This document shows positions 23,617-23,666 of a stretch of 23,666 nucleotides of DNA, in pieces. Source of the DNA: CAZHZT01 sp964537285 (GTDB lineage: Bacteria > Bacteroidota > Bacteroidia > Chitinophagales > Saprospiraceae); assembly GCA_964537285.1 (NCBI GenBank), contig CAZHZT010000089.1:1-23666 (forward strand). The letters run 5' to 3'. The position numbers and the translations under genes are program-made. Numbering within the stretch: position 1 is the stretch's first letter; the number at the start of each line of letters is the position of its first letter. The notes under the pieces are model-generated. The model was given only the letters and a program-made list of their open reading frames with translations, searched no databases and had not been told where the DNA came from.

Positions 23617-23666
23617 GGGATTAGGCAATTAATAAGCTACCCAAATTTTGCGAAGTAATTTTTTTC

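Noticed and set aside
23617..23666. Start of a downstream polysaccharide gene
   Set aside because: No start codon with a supported protein is visible in the last 50 bases.

Overview
This window looks like the chromosome of a member of the Bacteroidota. The evidence is a secreted protein with a type IX secretion type-B C-terminal domain, a long (about 1,100-residue) SecA, the deoC/SPOR/rodA/tgt/lptG-family operon, TAnnTTTG-type promoter sequence, A/T-rich intergenic DNA and no strong Shine-Dalgarno sites. Saprospiria-like ancestry is a guess; the phylum call is firm. No rRNA, tRNA, CRISPR array, transposase or phage gene was seen.

Layout. (1) 1-1151: three consecutive hairpins, a PrsW-type membrane protease on the minus strand, then a 164-bp inverted-repeat element in the divergent promoter region. 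(2) 1152-3638 (+): an orphan OppC/DppC-type ABC permease and a GAF-like/SpoIIE (RsbU-type) phosphatase. (3) 3844-9204 (+): a TM2-TPR-SHOCT protein, a CBS-ACT protein, a single-POTRA Omp85/BamA-like protein with no usable start codon, NAD kinase, a cyclase-family hydrolase and a small TPR-like membrane protein. (4) 9292-12042 (-): a type IX secretion cargo and an unknown lipoprotein, separated by a nested palindrome. (5) 12469-15783 (+): secA, preceded by a 426-base intergenic region that carries a mobile-looking palindrome. (6) 20680 down to 15888 (-): deoC, SPOR protein, rodA, tgt and an LptF/LptG-family permease, tightly spaced and probably one operon. (7) 21127-23616 (+): a 3-oxoadipyl-CoA-type thiolase and a Wzz-like chain-length/tyrosine-kinase-adaptor protein.

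Most genes are housekeeping or envelope genes: protein export (SecA), cell elongation (RodA, SPOR), LPS transport, outer-membrane assembly and cofactor or tRNA modification (NadK, Tgt). The unusual content is between the genes. A family of short palindromes ends in GTTCTTTG(A/G)CA and its inverse, with members at about 3792, 11122, 12224, 18117 and 19992. Two members are bounded by direct repeats of 10 and 8 bp, which look like target-site duplications. Removing the one at 19992-20031 together with one copy of its 8-bp repeat would restore an ATGA stop/start overlap between deoC and the SPOR gene. Two larger members carry unrelated perfect hairpins of 24 and 28 bp in their centre. Two other repeat families are also present: TTTATTCTGAAAT (three copies) and GAGTCATTCC hairpins (two copies).
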